A stretch of 51,758 nt of DNA. It comes from a virus. Below the pieces are notes generated by a model. That model was not told where the DNA came from, ran no database searches, and saw only the letters and a program-made list of their open reading frames with translations. Shown in pieces: positions 1-7,841 of the stretch. A program made the position numbers and the translations under genes. Location of the stretch: the IMG/VR virus record IMGVR_UViG_3300025131_000059, positions 1 to 51,758 of that record, one strand, 5' to 3'. The number at the start of each line of letters is the position of its first letter. The stretch's first letter is position 1.

Positions 1-1
1 C

Positions 2-139
2 ACCGCTTCCTCCGTGCCCGTTGACGGATCTGGGTCATGGAAGTTGAGAGACGGTATGGATTGCTGCGTGGCGGATGATGGAGCTGTTCGCTGTCTCTCC
101 TTCCTTTTTTTGGAAGGTGTGCATGACTCGTCATTGTAA
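2..139 (+). CDS. C-terminal fragment of an unidentified gene (5' end outside window)
   Basis: The reading frame starting at base 2 is open from the window edge to a TAA at 137-139, giving about 45 residues; the other two forward frames stop by base 47. The fragment contains a Cys-Cys pair and further Cys and Gly residues but no motif I recognise. It overlaps the next gene's ATG at 123, the tight packing seen elsewhere here, which supports it being the tail of a real gene. It is short, so chance openness is possible. Confidence 0.35.
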   Translation, partial: TASSVPVDGSGSWKLRDGMDCCVADDGAVRCLSFLFLEGVHDSSL

Positions 140-293
140 AATTTGCGGAAAAGAAATTGATTCTTTGCTGATCAACGGGCAGAGATCCCGTCACAGTTCG
201 CATGATTTTGAAAAGTGTTATGAAGAGATGATATATGAGCGAAGAAAAAAACAAACATCTTCGGCAGCTCGTCAAGAGGTGGATCAGGATTGA
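123..293 (+). CDS. small putative zinc-binding protein
   Basis: A 56-residue basic protein. The ATG at 123 is preceded by GGAAGG at good spacing, so I prefer it to in-frame starts further upstream. Near the N-terminus it has a CKICGK knuckle (CxxC), followed about 25-30 residues later by two His and a Cys, which could complete a single zinc site. Such small zinc-ribbon proteins are common in phages and may bind nucleic acid, but no role is assignable. It overlaps the next gene by about 60 bases. Confidence 0.6.
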   Translation: MTRHCKICGKEIDSLLINGQRSRHSSHDFEKCYEEMIYERRKKQTSSAARQEVDQD

Positions 294-537
294 GTTCCAG
301 TTTCGTCTCGGAACCTACGGGCACATCAATGCGATGGACTGTCAAAAAGAACTCGTCAAGGTAGAAGAGGATCTGAGAGAAGCCATCACAGGTCGCAGGA
401 TCCTCGTGGATGCGGGTCAGCGATTGGGATTGGATATTGAGGAGAAAAGATTTCCGAAAAAAAGAGCAAAGAAAAAAAGCAAGAAGGCCGATAATAAGGG
501 AGTGAAGATAACTGCTGGGAAAAGAAAGGATGCTTGA
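235..537 (+). CDS. hypothetical protein with lysine-rich tail
   Basis: A 100-residue protein that I do not recognise. It is mostly predicted helical. The last 30 residues are very rich in Lys and Arg (KKRAKKKSKK), suggesting binding to nucleic acid or another polyanion. It begins inside the preceding small gene and its stop (535-537) lies just before the next start, so it belongs to a run of translationally coupled small genes. Confidence 0.6.
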   Translation: MSEEKNKHLRQLVKRWIRIEFQFRLGTYGHINAMDCQKELVKVEEDLREAITGRRILVDAGQRLGLDIEEKRFPKKRAKKKSKKADNKGVKITAGKRKDA

Positions 538-538
538 A

Positions 539-1075
539 ATGAAATACTGTAACAACTATCGAGAAGGATTCACCCGAAGGATACTCACCACGCTGGGATG
601 GTGGTTTGTAGTATCTCTTTTTGTAACGATCCTGCTGACTTCGTTTGTTGATGTGGAAGATGTTCCTGAACCCGTCCAGAAGGAGAATACAATGAAGAAA
701 AGCAAATTGGAACTTGACTTGAGTCAGGTGTGGCAGGATGAACCTGATCTCTTTTTATGGGCGGTCGGTCAGCTGGAAGGTGGACCAGTAGACAATCCAT
801 ATTGCGTTCAACCAGATACGGCTCGAGAGGGGGCGATTGCAGCGGGGATGAATCTGGATCGAGTTGACCTGACCAATCGTCACCACGTCATTGCGATCTA
901 TTATCATTATGGAGTGAAGAACGGCGTGGAAAATACTGAGCAGATGTTCCGAGTCTATCGCAAAGGGAAGCGAGGACAGAATTGGGAGACTGCCCGAGAG
1001 TATGCCGAACGAGGAATGAATTTGATCTGGGATGTAAAAAGGAAAGGAACTATCAATGTCAAAGTTGATTCATAG
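539..1075 (+). CDS. membrane-anchored protein with weak lysozyme/transglycosylase-like pattern
   Basis: A 178-residue protein. ATG 539 is chosen over ATG 530 because AAGG lies nine bases before it. Residues about 14-37 are a hydrophobic segment following Arg residues (GWWFVVSLFVTILL), a likely signal anchor placing the rest outside the inner membrane. The outer domain has GQLEGG, with Glu about residue 80, and a later Gly/Arg/Tyr-rich stretch with AREYAERGMNL. That layout loosely resembles lysozyme-like folds, where a Glu in an ExGG context is catalytic. A signal-anchor muralytic enzyme is therefore possible. This is inference from a weak pattern, and the family is not recognised with confidence. 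Confidence 0.55.
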   Translation: MKYCNNYREGFTRRILTTLGWWFVVSLFVTILLTSFVDVEDVPEPVQKENTMKKSKLELDLSQVWQDEPDLFLWAVGQLEGGPVDNPYCVQPDTAREGAIAAGMNLDRVDLTNRHHVIAIYYHYGVKNGVENTEQMFRVYRKGKRGQNWETAREYAERGMNLIWDVKRKGTINVKVDS

Positions 1076-1445
1076 AATATGTGAAGAGATTCCGTTGACA
1101 GGAGATTTGAAAACGGATTTGAGAGATGTTTGGCCGAAGCGGTGGAAAGAAGCGGAGGAGTGTTTGCTTTCTCTTCAGCAGACTAACCAAGCCATTGCCC
1201 AACGGGTTCTCGGAGAGCGGGAAAAGTCCAACGCTCAAAAACGAGCGGAAGAAGCGGAAGAACTTTCCAAGCAACTCGCTCAAGCGGTTACGGTTTACAC
1301 CAGAGAGCTTCAATACAACGGGATGCCCGAAGATCTGATGATGCCGTTGTTGGTGAGCTTCCAGTACCGAATACAGAGCAACATCGAAGCTCAGATATTC
1401 AAAGATGCATTGGAAGCGGAAGAGGAGGGGATGGATGATGAGTGA
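1056..1445 (+). CDS. hypothetical coiled-coil protein
   Basis: A 129-residue protein starting within the end of the previous gene. Residues about 45-80 are Glu/Lys/Ala-rich with heptad-like spacing, so a coiled coil is likely, and the C-terminus is acidic. No enzymatic motif is visible. Its last codons overlap the ATG of the first glycosyltransferase, so it is probably cotranscribed with the sugar cassette, but nothing links it to that function. Confidence 0.6.
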   Translation: MSKLIHRICEEIPLTGDLKTDLRDVWPKRWKEAEECLLSLQQTNQAIAQRVLGEREKSNAQKRAEEAEELSKQLAQAVTVYTRELQYNGMPEDLMMPLLVSFQYRIQSNIEAQIFKDALEAEEEGMDDE

Positions 1446-2043
1446 TTTGTTGGTTGTAGGATATTACACGGACGATCTTGTGTATGCTCAGTATTACAAA
1501 CGCTGGCGGGATAGTCTACAAGAGTTGGGTTATGAGTCCGAGGCATTCGTGATAGCGGATCGAGGAAGTTGGCAAGCCAATACGCAAGCTAAGGCGGAGA
1601 TCCTCTATGAATTTGCGTTGAACAATATGGGAAGGCGGTGCTTGTATCTGGACGTGGATGCGGTTGTCCTCGGTTCTCTGGATTACTTTGAAACGCTCGA
1701 AGCGGATGTGGGTTGTCATATCCGCAGGGCACGTCAGGAACTACTCTCAGGCACAATCTATTTTCAAGCCAACGAACGGGTCATTGAACTATTCAAAGTG
1801 TGGGAGGATGAGAATTTGACACACGGAACGCTGTGGGAGCAGAGAAACCTTCACGCAGCTATTCGGAAGAGCAAGGATATCAAATTTGAAAACATTCCTC
1901 CCGAGTATTGTTTCATTTTCGATCTCATGCAAAAAGAGTTTCCGAACGTCACGCCGATAATCAAGCACATGCAAGCCTCAAGAGAAGCAAAGCAAAGGAG
2001 AAGAGATGGAAGTCTGGTATGCGATTCCCAGTGCGAATCCTGA
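1435..2043 (+). CDS. GT-A type glycosyltransferase
   Basis: A 202-residue protein. Start 1435 (tandem ATG ATG) is preceded by GAGGAGGGG. The N-terminus (LLVVGYYTDD) begins like nucleotide-diphospho-sugar transferases of the GT-A fold. The segment CLYLDVDAVVLG holds the DxD motif that binds metal and sugar nucleotide. GT-A enzymes of this kind move one sugar from a nucleotide donor to a glycan, protein or base. It is the first of five overlapping cassette genes; the second starts 38 bases before its stop. Donor and acceptor cannot be read from the sequence. The short length suggests a minimal single-domain enzyme. Confidence 0.75.
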   Translation: MMSDLLVVGYYTDDLVYAQYYKRWRDSLQELGYESEAFVIADRGSWQANTQAKAEILYEFALNNMGRRCLYLDVDAVVLGSLDYFETLEADVGCHIRRARQELLSGTIYFQANERVIELFKVWEDENLTHGTLWEQRNLHAAIRKSKDIKFENIPPEYCFIFDLMQKEFPNVTPIIKHMQASREAKQRRRDGSLVCDSQCES

Positions 2044-2674
2044 GAAATGTCAACGGGCATTTCAGGCTTGGCAAGCGATGGGCTACAGGACAATGGTGCT
2101 TCTCGATGAAGGGATGCCCGAAGTGCCCGCAGCGGATAAGATCCTGTACACGAAGGATTATCAAGGGTGGCCGAAGGCGTTGGGTCAGTTGTGTCGAGAA
2201 GTCGATTCAGATATTGTAGTCACGGGCGGGGATGATATGTTTCCAGATCCATACGTGGTAGCGGAGGAGATCGGTTGGCAGTTTCAAGATGCGTATCCAG
2301 ATTTGTTTGGCGTGATGCAACCTACGGGGGATGATTGGATGAAAGACAAGTTTGGTCATCCTGCCGCAGCGAGGATCTGCGGAAGTCCGTGGTTGGGGCG
2401 GAAGGTTATTGATGAATTGAACGAGGGCAGAGGAGTTTTTTGGCCTGAGTATTTTCATTTTTTTGCTGATGAAGAATTATATGAGGTGACCACCAAGTTG
2501 AGGATCCTCTGGCAACGATCCGATCTTAATCACTATCACGATCACTGGTCACGGCAACGCCGTCAGCGTCCAGTCTATCTCAACAAGGCTCGAGACCATT
2601 GGGACATAGACAAAGCGTTGTTCAACACAAGAAGGGCTGCGGGTTTTCCGCACCACCAGCCAAAGGTGAAATGA
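2006..2674 (+). CDS. GT-A type glycosyltransferase
   Basis: A 222-residue protein with AAGGAG before ATG 2006. IVVTGGDDMFPDP is a DxD-like metal site typical of GT2/GT-A folds, preceded by a short Rossmann-like start (YAIPSANPEKCQRAF). The middle contains an acceptor-loop-like His/Trp-rich stretch with FHFFADEE, in which acidic residues are placed like the catalytic base of GT2 enzymes. It overlaps both neighbours in the cassette. Family assignment is good; the substrate is unknown. Confidence 0.72.
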   Translation: MEVWYAIPSANPEKCQRAFQAWQAMGYRTMVLLDEGMPEVPAADKILYTKDYQGWPKALGQLCREVDSDIVVTGGDDMFPDPYVVAEEIGWQFQDAYPDLFGVMQPTGDDWMKDKFGHPAAARICGSPWLGRKVIDELNEGRGVFWPEYFHFFADEELYEVTTKLRILWQRSDLNHYHDHWSRQRRQRPVYLNKARDHWDIDKALFNTRRAAGFPHHQPKVK

Positions 2675-3483
2675 TGAAAGAAAATTTAGAACCAGTCACG
2701 GCCACGTGGTGTCAGAGTTTGAATCTGGGAGATAAGGTCACGCCGTTCTTGATCGAGCGGATGACAGGAAGGTTTCCGATCTATTCGGAACCGTCAGTTG
2801 AGGGCATAAAATTATATGCGTGCGGATCTATTTTGGATTGGGTTACCAAAGATGGGATTGTTTGGGGAAGCGGGATCGGATCCCGAAGCGAGATGTTGAC
2901 GGAAGGAGCCAGCGTGCGATGCGTTCGTGGACCATACACCGCAACGGTTTGTGCTGGCGAAGATGAAAAAGCAGCGAAGAAAACACCGCAGGGGGATCCC
3001 GCATTGCTTTTGCCCGCATATATTCCGCCTTCTTCGCAAAAGCAGCATCCCATCGGATTTGTTCCTCATTACGTGGATCAGCAACGAGCGTATTGGATGC
3101 ACTGGAAAGATCGAGAGGAGATCAAAATCATAAACATCCTTCAGCCTATTGAAACCGTGGTGAAAGAGATTACAGAATGTGAATTCATTTTCTCTTCCGC
3201 TCTTCATGGATTGATCGTGGCGGATGCTTATGGGATCCCGAATCGACAAGTGAATGTGGGAGATGATATTGGGGGTGATGGTATAAAGTTCTGGGATTAT
3301 TTTGCGAGTGTCGGACGCGCTCCTGTTATGCCTTCCGATTGTCGAACCTCTCGGGAACTTCCTTTGAAGTTTCTTGACAGATACAAAAAGCGATGGGAAG
3401 CAGAATACAAGGACGATTGGATTGGACAACGTCAAATGGATCTCATTGACACTTGTCCATTCACGGAAGGGTGTTTGAAATGA
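2671..3483 (+). CDS. polysaccharide pyruvyl transferase family protein
   Basis: A 270-residue protein. ATG 2671 overlaps the previous stop. Motifs match the polysaccharide pyruvyl transferase family (CsaB/WcaK-like): NLGDKVTPFLIERM near the N-terminus, IVWGSGIGS, VRGPYTA, and the hallmark SSALHGLIVADAYGIP in the C-terminal half. Family members transfer pyruvate from phosphoenolpyruvate as a ketal onto a sugar of a surface polymer, adding negative charge; some homologues are sugar transferases. Between glycosyltransferases, the simplest reading is a cassette that builds and pyruvylates a short glycan. A pyruvyl transferase is unusual cargo for a phage structural region. Confidence 0.82.
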   Translation: MMKENLEPVTATWCQSLNLGDKVTPFLIERMTGRFPIYSEPSVEGIKLYACGSILDWVTKDGIVWGSGIGSRSEMLTEGASVRCVRGPYTATVCAGEDEKAAKKTPQGDPALLLPAYIPPSSQKQHPIGFVPHYVDQQRAYWMHWKDREEIKIINILQPIETVVKEITECEFIFSSALHGLIVADAYGIPNRQVNVGDDIGGDGIKFWDYFASVGRAPVMPSDCRTSRELPLKFLDRYKKRWEAEYKDDWIGQRQMDLIDTCPFTEGCLK

Positions 3484-4361
3484 AAATCGTAGGCGTGATG
3501 GTAGTTCGCAATGAGGAATGGGTGCTGGGTCTTTCACTTCGGGCTGCGTTGAAGTGGGTGGACGTTATGGTGGTGTTGAATAATGGATCCTTGGATGCTT
3601 CGCAAGCGATTATTGACGAGGTCAAATTGGAACAGCCTGAGCGGATCGTGTGCCTGTATTCGAGTGCCGAAGGTTATTGGGATGAGATGGTTGACCGTCA
3701 AAGAACTCTCGAAGCAGCGAGGGAAGCGGGAGCCACCCACATCGCCATCATAGATGCTGACGAGGTGCTGACGGGAAACCTTTTGGTACATATGCGTGGC
3801 TACCTCGATCAATTGGCGGAGAAACAATTGCTGGATCTTCCGATGATTGCTCCTTGGCGGGGATTGGAAGTGTTTCGAGATGATCAGAGCGTTTGGAGCC
3901 GATCCCGAATCACGGTGGCCTTTCGAGATCATTCTGATTTGTGTTGGCATAATCGAGAGGCGGGATATGCCCATCATCATCGGCCTCCTCACGGAGCGTG
4001 GGAGCATCGAAGAAATCCCGTGCCAGATAAGAGTTGCGGAGGCGTGATGCACCTCCAGTGGGTCAATTGGGATCGTTTGAAAGCAAAACACGCATGGTAT
4101 AAAATTCAAGAGCGGATCCGTTGGCCTGACTTGTCTCGTTCTTCGGTTACAGCTTTGAACAAAACTTATGGACAAGCATTGAACGAGGAAGGAATGAAAA
4201 CTTCAGTGATGAAAAACAAGTGGACAGCTCCGTATGAGGAGTGGTTGGATCACTTGTCCCTAGAAGGAGAAAGTTGGCACGCAGAGGAAGCACGAGACAT
4301 GATACAAAATGATGATGGTTCGTTGTTGGATGGGTTGGATCTTTTTGGAGTGATAAAATGA
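3480..4361 (+). CDS. glycosyltransferase family 2 protein
   Basis: A 293-residue protein starting in an ATGA overlap with the pyruvyl transferase stop. It begins with VGVMVVRNEEWVL, the usual GT2 start, followed by LNNGSLDASQ where GT2 proteins have the NxSxD donor-binding turn. THIAIIDADEVL carries the DxD metal motif near residue 100. The remainder is Trp/His-rich and probably forms the acceptor site. The donor sugar is unknown. Its stop overlaps the next gene by ATGA, so all five cassette genes are likely translated from one message. Confidence 0.8.
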   Translation: MKIVGVMVVRNEEWVLGLSLRAALKWVDVMVVLNNGSLDASQAIIDEVKLEQPERIVCLYSSAEGYWDEMVDRQRTLEAAREAGATHIAIIDADEVLTGNLLVHMRGYLDQLAEKQLLDLPMIAPWRGLEVFRDDQSVWSRSRITVAFRDHSDLCWHNREAGYAHHHRPPHGAWEHRRNPVPDKSCGGVMHLQWVNWDRLKAKHAWYKIQERIRWPDLSRSSVTALNKTYGQALNEEGMKTSVMKNKWTAPYEEWLDHLSLEGESWHAEEARDMIQNDDGSLLDGLDLFGVIK

Positions 4362-5980
4362 ATGTAGTTGGTATGAGTCTTTTTGTGATACAAGACGAAG
4401 AAAATCAAAGGCCAGATCGTTGGTGGTTCTATTTGAAATTTTTGTCTTCGGTTCTTCGGGCGTTTCCGAATGTTTTTCCTGACTGGGAATTGCACTTGTA
4501 CCATGACGAAAATATCTTTCGTGGATATTATGGATCCACACTCTTTTCATTCGCTCGTCAGCCCAATAGTTTTTTGAAATTGATATACAGCGGAAAAGAG
4601 AATCCAACCTTATGCGAAGGAATGCTTTGGCGATTGCGTCCGATCTGGGAGTCAGATGCTGAGTATGTGTTTTGTCGAGACGTGGATGCGCTTCCGATGC
4701 CTCGAGATCGGTATGCTTGCGAAGAGTTCATTGAGAGCGGTTGGGATGTTCATAGCATCACGGATAATGAAGCTCACGGATCTCCCATCATGGGAGGCTT
4801 GTGCGGGTTTCGTTCTGAAGCCATTCGGGAACTCTGGCCAACGTGGGAGGCTTTTTGCGGAGCTGCGGAAATGGAAAATGAGCACGGAAAGGATCAGATG
4901 TTTTTGCAGCGACATATTTGGAAACATCTCGCCAACAGAGCCATGTCTCATCGGTTCGTCAATCCCAGATCATATGGGGAGAAGCGATTGCGCAGTGAAG
5001 TCTCTCCGAATGTCGCATTGAATGAGACGGTTGTCCGTGATGGTGATAGTTTGAGTCCTTGCCTCGGAGACGGTTTCCAACACACCCCAGCGGTCAAGTG
5101 GTATGATTCTCATTGCGATACGTCTATGATTCAGGAATGCGAAAGACGAACGCACCAAGCGACAATCCAAGACGGCAACCCACCACCAATGAGACGTGTG
5201 GTGTTGTCTTGCAATCTCAACAGAGATTATTCTTTTTTTGCTCCGTTGACTTCGATGCTTTGGAGTGAGCTCACGGATTACATCCCCACGATCATGCTTG
5301 TAGGATCCTGTGAAGAATGGCAGGGATCTGTTTTGAACTGGTCTCGGGAGGCAGGAGCGGAGATTCATTTCATTGATAGGATCGAAGGTTTCAATGATGC
5401 CACCGTTGCGCAGGTGAGTCGATTGTTTGCGTGGCACTTGATATATTATGGGGAGCCATTAGATGAGCGAGTGTATCTGTTGACGAGTGATATGGATCTC
5501 TGGCCTTTGACGGGAGTTCCTTTTCATCGAGAAACTCCCTATGACCATGTCCATTTGTATTATGGAAATGTGTACGCTCACGAACCTGACCCGAAGTATC
5601 CCATTGGGTACATCGGAGCGAAGGTGAGAACATGGCGGCAGATCCTTTCTATGGCTTTGGAAGAGGCGTTGAAAGGCGTTCGAGATGAGGCTGATGGAAT
5701 GAAGGTTTGGTGCTATGATGAATCATTCTTCGGCAAGCGGATTCACGAATGGGAAGGAGAAAAAGAAATCATTGCGAGACGGGGAGCACCGCCAGTTGAC
5801 CGCATAGATCGGAGTTGTTGGCGAGAAATTCAAGCAGGAGATATAGATGCTCATCTGCTCAGGCCAGGTTATTCAGAAGCCAATTGGCCTCGGTTACGGG
5901 AGTTGTTGAGCAAAATCATACCGCACCGAATGGCTTGGTGTGATGAGTATTATGAAACTTTTATGAAGGAGAATTTCTGA
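4358..5980 (+). CDS. two-domain glycosyltransferase
   Basis: A 540-residue protein with two tandem GT-A-like halves. The first has VFCRDVDALPMPRDR (DxD about residue 108) followed by a glycine-rich segment SPIMGGLCGFR. The second, after a Pro-rich linker near residue 277, starts with VVLSCNLNRDYSFF and has LLTSDMDLWPLTG (about residue 361) and YIGAKVRTW. Bifunctional enzymes of this shape add two successive sugars or polymerise a disaccharide. It closes the cassette, beginning in an ATGA overlap and ending in a TGATG overlap with a mini-ORF. I infer a pathway role from the gene order only. Confidence 0.75.
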   Translation: MNVVGMSLFVIQDEENQRPDRWWFYLKFLSSVLRAFPNVFPDWELHLYHDENIFRGYYGSTLFSFARQPNSFLKLIYSGKENPTLCEGMLWRLRPIWESDAEYVFCRDVDALPMPRDRYACEEFIESGWDVHSITDNEAHGSPIMGGLCGFRSEAIRELWPTWEAFCGAAEMENEHGKDQMFLQRHIWKHLANRAMSHRFVNPRSYGEKRLRSEVSPNVALNETVVRDGDSLSPCLGDGFQHTPAVKWYDSHCDTSMIQECERRTHQATIQDGNPPPMRRVVLSCNLNRDYSFFAPLTSMLWSELTDYIPTIMLVGSCEEWQGSVLNWSREAGAEIHFIDRIEGFNDATVAQVSRLFAWHLIYYGEPLDERVYLLTSDMDLWPLTGVPFHRETPYDHVHLYYGNVYAHEPDPKYPIGYIGAKVRTWRQILSMALEEALKGVRDEADGMKVWCYDESFFGKRIHEWEGEKEIIARRGAPPVDRIDRSCWREIQAGDIDAHLLRPGYSEANWPRLRELLSKIIPHRMAWCDEYYETFMKENF

Positions 5981-6045
5981 TGGATCCATACGCAACGATA
6001 GTTTCGATGACCGAGGATCTTTCTGAATTGGAGAATCTAGTTTGA
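5980..6045 (+). CDS. 21-codon mini-ORF, coupled
   Basis: ATG at 5980 shares its A with the TGA of the glycosyltransferase gene, and the ORF ends at TGA 6043-6045, which itself overlaps the TTG start of the next gene. The 21-residue acidic product begins MDPYATIV. No function is visible. The double overlap suggests it is translated, either as a micropeptide or as a ribosome relay into the next gene. Chance cannot be excluded at this length. Confidence 0.4.
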   Translation: MDPYATIVSMTEDLSELENLV

Positions 6046-6224
6046 GCAGTGGCAATCCTATCGAGAAACTCAAAGAGCAGAAATGGTTGACGGAGCATCT
6101 TGAAAAGAAGATGAAGGAAGATTTCTACGGAGAAATTCACGTGACCTTTCACGCAGGTCGAGTCATGCACGTAACTGATCACGAAAAACATCTGCCTCCA
6201 ACTCGAAAAAACGCCCAAAAATAA
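6042..6224 (+). CDS. hypothetical small protein (TTG start)
   Basis: A 60-residue protein with a TTG start overlapping the previous TGA. It is charged, with KLKEQKWLTEHLEKKM at the N-terminus and a His-containing C-terminal half. No family is recognised. It is the last gene before the 6321-6358 terminator, so it marks the 3' end of the upstream transcription unit. Confidence 0.5.
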   Translation: MSSGNPIEKLKEQKWLTEHLEKKMKEDFYGEIHVTFHAGRVMHVTDHEKHLPPTRKNAQK

Positions 6225-6251
6225 AATCAAAAAATTTTTGCTTTTTTCTTT

Positions 6252-6279
6252 TTGAGAAACGCTTTTGATCTTTTATGAT
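6252..6279 (+). promoter_or_regulatory. sigma70-type promoter with palindromic -10 region
   Basis: TTGAGA (6252-6257) and TATGAT (6274-6279) are separated by 16 bases. The -10 sits inside the palindrome CTTTTA-TGA-TAAAAG (6270-6284). A second perfect 9-bp inverted repeat, GCTTTTGAT (6261-6269) / ATCAAAAGC (6298-6306), flanks it. Transcripts would start near 6286 and meet the terminator at 6321 almost at once. The bases after the -10 resemble the right-arm promoter family (AAGGTAGAAAG). Confidence 0.5.
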
Positions 6280-6320
6280 AAAAGGTAGAAAGTGAATATC
6301 AAAAGCATAGAAGCATCCGA

Positions 6321-6358
6321 GCACGGAGCCTCCTACAAAAGGTTCCGTGCTTTTTTTT
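6321..6358 (+). terminator. intrinsic terminator
   Basis: GCACGGAGCC (6321-6330), a 10-base loop and GGTTCCGTGC (6341-6350) form a 10-bp stem with one G-U pair, followed directly by eight T. This is a canonical Rho-independent terminator separating the sugar cassette from the head genes. Confidence 0.9.
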
Positions 6359-6374
6359 GTGGCTGGAGAAACTT

Positions 6375-7781
6375 ATGAAAAACATATTCAATACCGTGAC
6401 TGCCAATCTTTCAGGAAAAGTGCGTCATGCTCGTTTGGAGGATCGAGACTATTTGGTTGCGCCGATGGTGATGATTGTTGAAGGCGTTTTGAACGGATCC
6501 GATGGCCCACTGATGTATCCCGAAGATGAGCTGAGGAAATTTCCTGGCGTTTGGGATCACAAACCCATCGTGGTGTATCATCCCGAGATAGATGGCCAGC
6601 CTGTTACAGCGTGTCGGCCAGAGATCCTCGACAACCGCAAGGTTGGTATGATCATGAACACTCGCTTCGAGGAGAACAAACTCAAAGCGGAGGCGTGGTT
6701 GGAAAAGGATCGCATTGGAAAGGTCGATGACCGAATCACCGATGCGATCCAAAACAACGCCATGATGGAATTGTCTACAGGGTTATATGCTGACGTGGAT
6801 CCAACAGCGGGATCCTTCAATGACGAACCATATGACGCTGTTCTCCGAAACTACAAACCAGACCACCTCGCATTGCTCCCCGATAAAGTTGGAGCGTGTT
6901 CGATTGCTGACGGCGGGGGATTTCTTCGCAACCAAGTCTCTCATCAGGCTCTTCGGGATGATCTCCAATCGCTCATAACCAAGAACAGAAACCCGAACGG
7001 AAAAGATCAGCTCAATTATATCTGGGTGATGGATACGTTTGATGATGGCTTCTTTATTTTCGAGGAAAACAATTTGCTTTATCAGATGGGATACAAGGTC
7101 AACGGAGATGTTGTATCATTAGAAGGTTCACCGCAAAGAGTGGTACGCCGATATGAGTACGTGGTAGTGAACGGTAACAAGAAAATACAGAACCTCATTT
7201 ATGAGAAGGAGTATGAAATGGATATTGAGAAAATCGTTCAGGAATTGATTGACAATGGAAAGTGGACTGAAGAGGATCGTGAATTCCTCCTGAGTCAAAA
7301 TGAAGAAGGTCTCAAGCACCTACAGGAAAGAAAACCTGTGGAGAATGAGGAAGAGGATCCGCCAGCTGAAGAGGATCCCCCAGCAGAAGATCCTCCTGCC
7401 GAAGAAGGTGGAGAGGAAGAAGCCCCCACGGGCAACGTGGAGCAACCCGCTCCAATTACGGCAGAGAAGTTCATCAGCAACGCTCCGCCAGAAATCAAAG
7501 AAGTCCTCGAGCAAGGACAGAAACAGCTCCAAGGTGTTCGCAATGCTTTGATTGAAAAGATCCGAGCGAACAAGAAGAACACATTCACCGAAGATCAATT
7601 GAAATCCAAATCCATCGAGGACTTGGAAGCGATTGCGAAGCTGGCGGTGAATAGCGAAGAGGAACTGCCCAAGGCAGATTTCTCAGGACAGGCTCCTGTC
7701 ACGAAGAACGAAGAAGATGAGCATGTGGAAGAACCGCTTGTGGCGGTGACCATGAACTTCGACAAGAGCAAAGACAAATAA
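6375..7781 (+). CDS. DUF2213-type head maturation protease / scaffold
   Basis: A 468-residue protein. ATG 6375 follows GGAG at seven bases. Residues about 1-190 match the DUF2213 family of phage head proteases: EGVLNGSDGPLMYPEDEL, WDHKPIVVYHPE, KVGMIMNTRF, AEAWLEKDRI and MMELSTGLYADV, ending with DHLALLPDKVGACS. The C-terminal half is a charged scaffold-like region with tandem E-D-P-P-A-E repeats (DNA about 7351-7410), then helical Gln/Lys/Glu-rich sequence. Protease-scaffold fusions drive HK97-fold procapsid assembly and are then degraded. Its position just before the decoration and capsid genes fits. The catalytic residues were not identified by eye. Confidence 0.85.
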   Translation: MKNIFNTVTANLSGKVRHARLEDRDYLVAPMVMIVEGVLNGSDGPLMYPEDELRKFPGVWDHKPIVVYHPEIDGQPVTACRPEILDNRKVGMIMNTRFEENKLKAEAWLEKDRIGKVDDRITDAIQNNAMMELSTGLYADVDPTAGSFNDEPYDAVLRNYKPDHLALLPDKVGACSIADGGGFLRNQVSHQALRDDLQSLITKNRNPNGKDQLNYIWVMDTFDDGFFIFEENNLLYQMGYKVNGDVVSLEGSPQRVVRRYEYVVVNGNKKIQNLIYEKEYEMDIEKIVQELIDNGKWTEEDREFLLSQNEEGLKHLQERKPVENEEEDPPAEEDPPAEDPPAEEGGEEEAPTGNVEQPAPITAEKFISNAPPEIKEVLEQGQKQLQGVRNALIEKIRANKKNTFTEDQLKSKSIEDLEAIAKLAVNSEEELPKADFSGQAPVTKNEEDEHVEEPLVAVTMNFDKSKDK

Positions 7782-7841
7782 CGGGGATGTCCTCGTTGGT
7801 GCTTGATTATTATCAAATGATAAAATGAAAGGAATGATAAA

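Noticed and set aside
2812-4175. Minus-strand open frames of 241 and 213 codons opposite the pyruvyl transferase and GT2 genes
   Set aside because: Antisense to clear glycosyltransferase and pyruvyl transferase motifs, with no ribosome binding site or motif of their own.
1-6375. Terminase or portal genes at the left end
   Set aside because: None of the proteins here show a terminase Walker motif or a portal pattern; they most likely lie upstream of base 1.
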